Below are positions 61,766 to 64,000 of a DNA stretch of 64,000 nt, in pieces (the first letter of the stretch is position 1; every line of letters begins with the position of its first letter). The translations under genes and the position numbers were made by a program. The notes below the pieces were generated by a model. The model worked only from the letters and a program-made list of their open reading frames with translations, was not told the DNA's origin and searched no databases. The DNA comes from Streptococcus oralis (GTDB lineage Bacteria; Bacillota; Bacilli; Lactobacillales; Streptococcaceae). Location: the NCBI RefSeq assembly GCF_004127215.1, contig NZ_QEWJ01000010.1:1-64000 (forward strand), written 5' to 3'.

Positions 61766-61804
61766 AAAAAGCCCTGTTCCTCAAACTGAGGAGCAAGGCT
61801 TTTT
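61766..61804. terminator. Two-way terminator between queF and the aquaporin gene
   Basis: AAAAAGCCCTG pairs with CAAGGCTTTTT around a TCCTC...GAGGA inner stem. A-runs and T-runs on both sides let it work for both convergent transcripts. Confidence 0.88.
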
Positions 61805-61813
61805 GAGTTTCAA

Positions 61814-62482
61814 TTATTCTTCTGTTCCAAGAAAGTTTTTCGCAACAAGGGCTGCAAGAACGCCACCAACGATTGGCGCAAGGATGAAAATCCAAACTTG
61901 TTGAAGAGCTGCGCCACCTACCAAGACAGCAGGTGCCAAGCTACGAGCTGGGTTTACTGAAAGGCCAGTAATGTTCAAGCCCACAAGAATCATGGCCATC
62001 AATGACAAACCAATCACCAAACCAGCGATTGCGCCATTGCCTTTGCTTGCTGATGTTACCGTCATGATAACTAGGACAAACAAGAAAGTTGCGATGACTT
62101 CAAACAAGAAACCGCCAAAGACAGTGACACCGTTTGCCAAGGCATTTTCACCAAGACTAGCAGTTGACATGCCTGAGTTAGACAAGAGGAAGAATACTGC
62201 AGCTGACGCAAGGAAAGCTCCAACTACTTGTCCAAGGATGTAGTTTACAAGTTCTGAAGATGACAAACGTTTGTTTACAAACATAGCGATCGAAACTGCT
62301 GGGTTCAAGTGAGCACCTGAAACAGTTCCGATTGAGTAAGCTGCAACCACAATTGCCAAACCAAAGGCAAAAGCAATTCCAAGGTGTCCAAGGCCATTAA
62401 GACCATTTCCAAAAACAACAGCTCCTGTTCCAATGAACACAAGCATAAATGTACCGATTAATTCAGCAACAAATTTTTTCAT
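61814..62482 (-). CDS. Aquaporin/glycerol facilitator-family channel
   Basis: The 222-residue MIP protein has six membrane helices and both half-pore motifs: GAHLNPAVSIAMF near residue 58 and SVNPARSLAPAVL near residue 177 (NPARS). The second motif reads NPARS rather than the NPARD of typical glycerol facilitators, which favours a water channel (AqpZ type). Its promoter is at 62513-62541 (TTGAAA, 17 bp, TAGACT), and it ends at the two-way terminator. Confidence 0.93.
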   Translation of the reverse strand: MKKFVAELIGTFMLVFIGTGAVVFGNGLNGLGHLGIAFAFGLAIVVAAYSIGTVSGAHLNPAVSIAMFVNKRLSSSELVNYILGQVVGAFLASAAVFFLLSNSGMSTASLGENALANGVTVFGGFLFEVIATFLFVLVIMTVTSASKGNGAIAGLVIGLSLMAMILVGLNITGLSVNPARSLAPAVLVGGAALQQVWIFILAPIVGGVLAALVAKNFLGTEE

Positions 62483-62512
62483 GATAAGTCTCCTTTTTTC
62501 AAACTATGTATT

Positions 62513-62541
62513 AGTCTATCAAAAGAAGGAAAGGGTTTCAA
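62513..62541 (-). promoter_or_regulatory. Promoter of the aquaporin gene
   Basis: TTGAAA (RC of 62536-62541), 17-bp spacer, TAGACT (RC of 62513-62518). Confidence 0.75.
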
Positions 62542-62580
62542 GAAAAGTGCTTGGAAAATGTAAGGAAAGGGATAGAACAG

Positions 62581-62895
62581 CTATTTTTTCTTTTTCGGAT
62601 TTAACTCTTCAAAAGAGTTACTATTTTTACTAACAGCTTCGCTAATTGCTTTTTGTCCTAAACCATTAATTGAGCTATCCATTTGAGCTGCTAAAGTCGT
62701 TATAGCTGTCTTATTTGTCATAGCAAGAATCCCTATCTCCTCATCGTACTTATCTACAATATCTTTTCTACCTGATATTATTGGAGGAGCACAAAAGGCT
62801 TTGATAGCCGCTCTTTCCAATGTTTTTTTGATTTCTCGTCTTGCTGATTCTGACATGGGGCCAATCAAAGCATCTATGACTAAATCTACTAGCAT
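62581..62895 (-). CDS. Small protein of a T7SS-like cassette, unknown function
   Basis: The 104-residue protein has a hydrophobic start (MLVDLVIDALIGP), a helical middle and a lysine-rich end (NPKKKK). No family recognised. Its ATG overlaps the stop of the upstream coiled-coil gene by 7 bp, so it belongs to the same operon. It is the last gene before the aquaporin promoter, and no clear terminator follows. Confidence 0.65.
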   Translation of the reverse strand: MLVDLVIDALIGPMSESARREIKKTLERAAIKAFCAPPIISGRKDIVDKYDEEIGILAMTNKTAITTLAAQMDSSINGLGQKAISEAVSKNSNSFEELNPKKKK

Positions 62896-63305
62896 TTTTT
62901 CTGCTCCCTTTCTAACTCATATAGATCTCTTCTTCGACTATAACTCTCTTCTAACTCTTTTTCTAAGCGAGAGCGCTCTTTTCGGTACTGAGTCTGCAAT
63001 TCTTCATCTTTTGCCTCTATTTTAGCATATTGACGAAGATACTCACTCCTTGTCTCAACTGCATAAGATTCTAAGAGTATCAGAAATTGGTGGCGCTCTC
63101 TCTCATCTCCAGAATTCTGTCTACCAAAATCATAAGCAATGTTTTCAAACTCCTCATATAGTCTGGTCAAGTGAGAGCGATTATCATCCAAATTTTCATA
63201 AGATTCTTCTATTTTCTTCTTAGCAGTTCTATAGTCATCCTCCAAGGACAAAAGACCATTTTCTTGCTTTTTTATTTTAATTTGAATTTCTTCTAGTTTG
63301 TCCAT
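62889..63305 (-). CDS. Coiled-coil protein of a T7SS-like cassette
   Basis: The 138-residue protein is almost wholly charged coiled coil (about 5-55 and 75-135; for example KERSRLEKELEESYSRRRDL). It has no signal peptide and one Cys at the end. In size and shape it resembles the helical LXG partner at 16999. It overlaps the upstream gene by 13 bp and the downstream gene by 7 bp. Confidence 0.65.
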   Translation of the reverse strand: MDKLEEIQIKIKKQENGLLSLEDDYRTAKKKIEESYENLDDNRSHLTRLYEEFENIAYDFGRQNSGDERERHQFLILLESYAVETRSEYLRQYAKIEAKDEELQTQYRKERSRLEKELEESYSRRRDLYELEREQKKC

Positions 63306-64000
63306 TGATTAATATCCCTTGCCAGGCTTTCATCTCCTTCAACTGCTTGTTCAACACCCTTCTGAATATTCGTTTCCAAATCCGTAAAGGCTTTTACAAT
63401 CTCAGCTGATTTACTTACTTTTTTATCAAAATGTCTCTGAGTCTCCCCCACAATACTATCATAAGTTACCCCAGCTTCTGCATAGACATCCTCTATCTCA
63501 TCATAAGTTAATTCTGTGACGAACCAAGGAACTTCCTTACTTTTATCGTAGAGTGTTTCAGCATCCGCAACTGCTTTTTTCGCCACTGCCTCAATCTCAC
63601 TGTGTCCGTTGCCGACACTCTCTGTCATTGCTGTCGCAACAGCTGTTGCTTGAACGCTGTCCAAGAAAAACATCTCATGGCTATTTATACTACCATCTGA
63701 TAAAAATTGAGTATTCAATTGCTTCAGAAGTCCGTTTTTGACTCCCTGTAATTTCTTAAGAGTTTCATAGTTCTTCTTTTCAAGTCCAGTCATCTTCTCT
63801 GGACTCTGATTTTCCAAAATATCCTTGATTTGGTTAATTTGATTTTTATCACCCGTAATATCTGGATCAATACTGTGCCCACCAGAATTTTTAAGCAGGT
63901 AATCTTCTCCCAAGTATACACCTAAAAAAGGCTTTGAGATATTGTTAAGAAAGTCATCTTGAGTCCGGATTCGTACTACTTGACCTGTGAATGTCTTTTG
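63293..64000 (-). CDS. C-terminal part of a larger protein, 5' end beyond window
   Basis: At least 235 residues, open to the right edge, so the start is not seen. The visible part has no membrane segment or catalytic motif that I recognise: a mixed region (TFTGQVVRIRTQDDFLNNIS), a polar helical part, an Ala-rich helix (SVQATAVATAMTESVG), WFVTELTYDEIEDVYAEAGV, and a helical end DINQWTN. The two small overlapping genes after it suggest a T7SS substrate or partner, but this is inference. Confidence 0.6.
   Translation of the reverse strand, partial: QKTFTGQVVRIRTQDDFLNNISKPFLGVYLGEDYLLKNSGGHSIDPDITGDKNQINQIKDILENQSPEKMTGLEKKNYETLKKLQGVKNGLLKQLNTQFLSDGSINSHEMFFLDSVQATAVATAMTESVGNGHSEIEAVAKKAVADAETLYDKSKEVPWFVTELTYDEIEDVYAEAGVTYDSIVGETQRHFDKKVSKSAEIVKAFTDLETNIQKGVEQAVEGDESLARDINQWTN

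Overview
This window is a low-GC Firmicute chromosome segment that I assign to a mitis-group Streptococcus (S. pneumoniae, S. mitis or S. oralis type). The reasons are gene order and protein content: ileS-divIVA-ylmH-ylmG-sepF-ylmE-ftsZ-ftsA, then nudix-murF-ddl, recR-pbp2B, a sialic acid locus with an LPXTG NanA sialidase and SatABC importer, recG-alr-acpS, two DAHP synthases, secA, and der-nitroreductase-dnaI-dnaB-nrdR. RUP-like miniature repeats and an IS3-family element with relatives in pneumococci fit as well. Several proteins (FtsA, PBP2b) seem to differ from the pneumococcal sequences I remember, and the sialic acid locus is shorter than the pneumococcal one, so a commensal relative is more likely than S. 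pneumoniae itself. I could not run a search to settle the species.

Layout. 1-166 is the end of an IS3-type element. 197-4535 holds gpmA, a small membrane protein and ileS with its T-box. 4544-10551 is the division cluster, with an extra short DivIVA-domain gene next to divIVA. 10789-14787 holds a YwaF-type membrane protein, a Nudix hydrolase, murF and ddl. 14868-17699 is a self-contained type VII secretion effector operon (WXG100-like partner, helical partner, LXG toxin with a type 44 tip, membrane-anchored probable immunity protein), inserted where relatives keep recR next to ddl. 17949-20598 is recR-pbp2B. 20855-35348 is the sialic acid region: regulator nanR, a ROK sugar kinase, N-acetylneuraminate lyase, accessory genes, satCBA, nanE, the surface sialidase and an esterase. 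A 1.5-kb segment carrying a methyltransferase gene, bounded by 38-bp direct repeats, has been inserted between nanR and the kinase gene. 35817-44892 is housekeeping (recG, alr, acpS, DAHP synthases, secA, an AlkD-like protein). 45036-48658 holds small membrane proteins, lemA, a TPM-domain protein and a lone DUF2971 gene. 48785-53353 is der to nrdR. 53491-55303 is a GntR/ABC transporter operon, followed by a full IS3 copy (55327-56764) and lrgAB. 58049-61596 holds a MarR regulator, a DUF4649 gene, trxA and the queuosine precursor operon queCDEF behind a structured leader. 61814-62482 is an aquaporin. From 62581 to the right edge is a second small operon of unknown function that resembles a T7SS-associated cassette.

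How the genes work together. The surface sialidase releases sialic acid, SatABC imports it, and the lyase, the ROK kinase and NanE convert it toward GlcNAc-6-P. Three promoters of this region share an ungapped 65-bp module in which an 8-bp half-site recurs exactly 40 bp apart, at a fixed distance from the -10 box. Two of them also have a cre site over the -35 box. This is the strongest regulatory signal I found, and I infer that NanR binds it. Most genes from ileS to nrdR run on the minus strand. nanR and the genes from 53491 to 55303 and 58049 to 61596 run on the plus strand.
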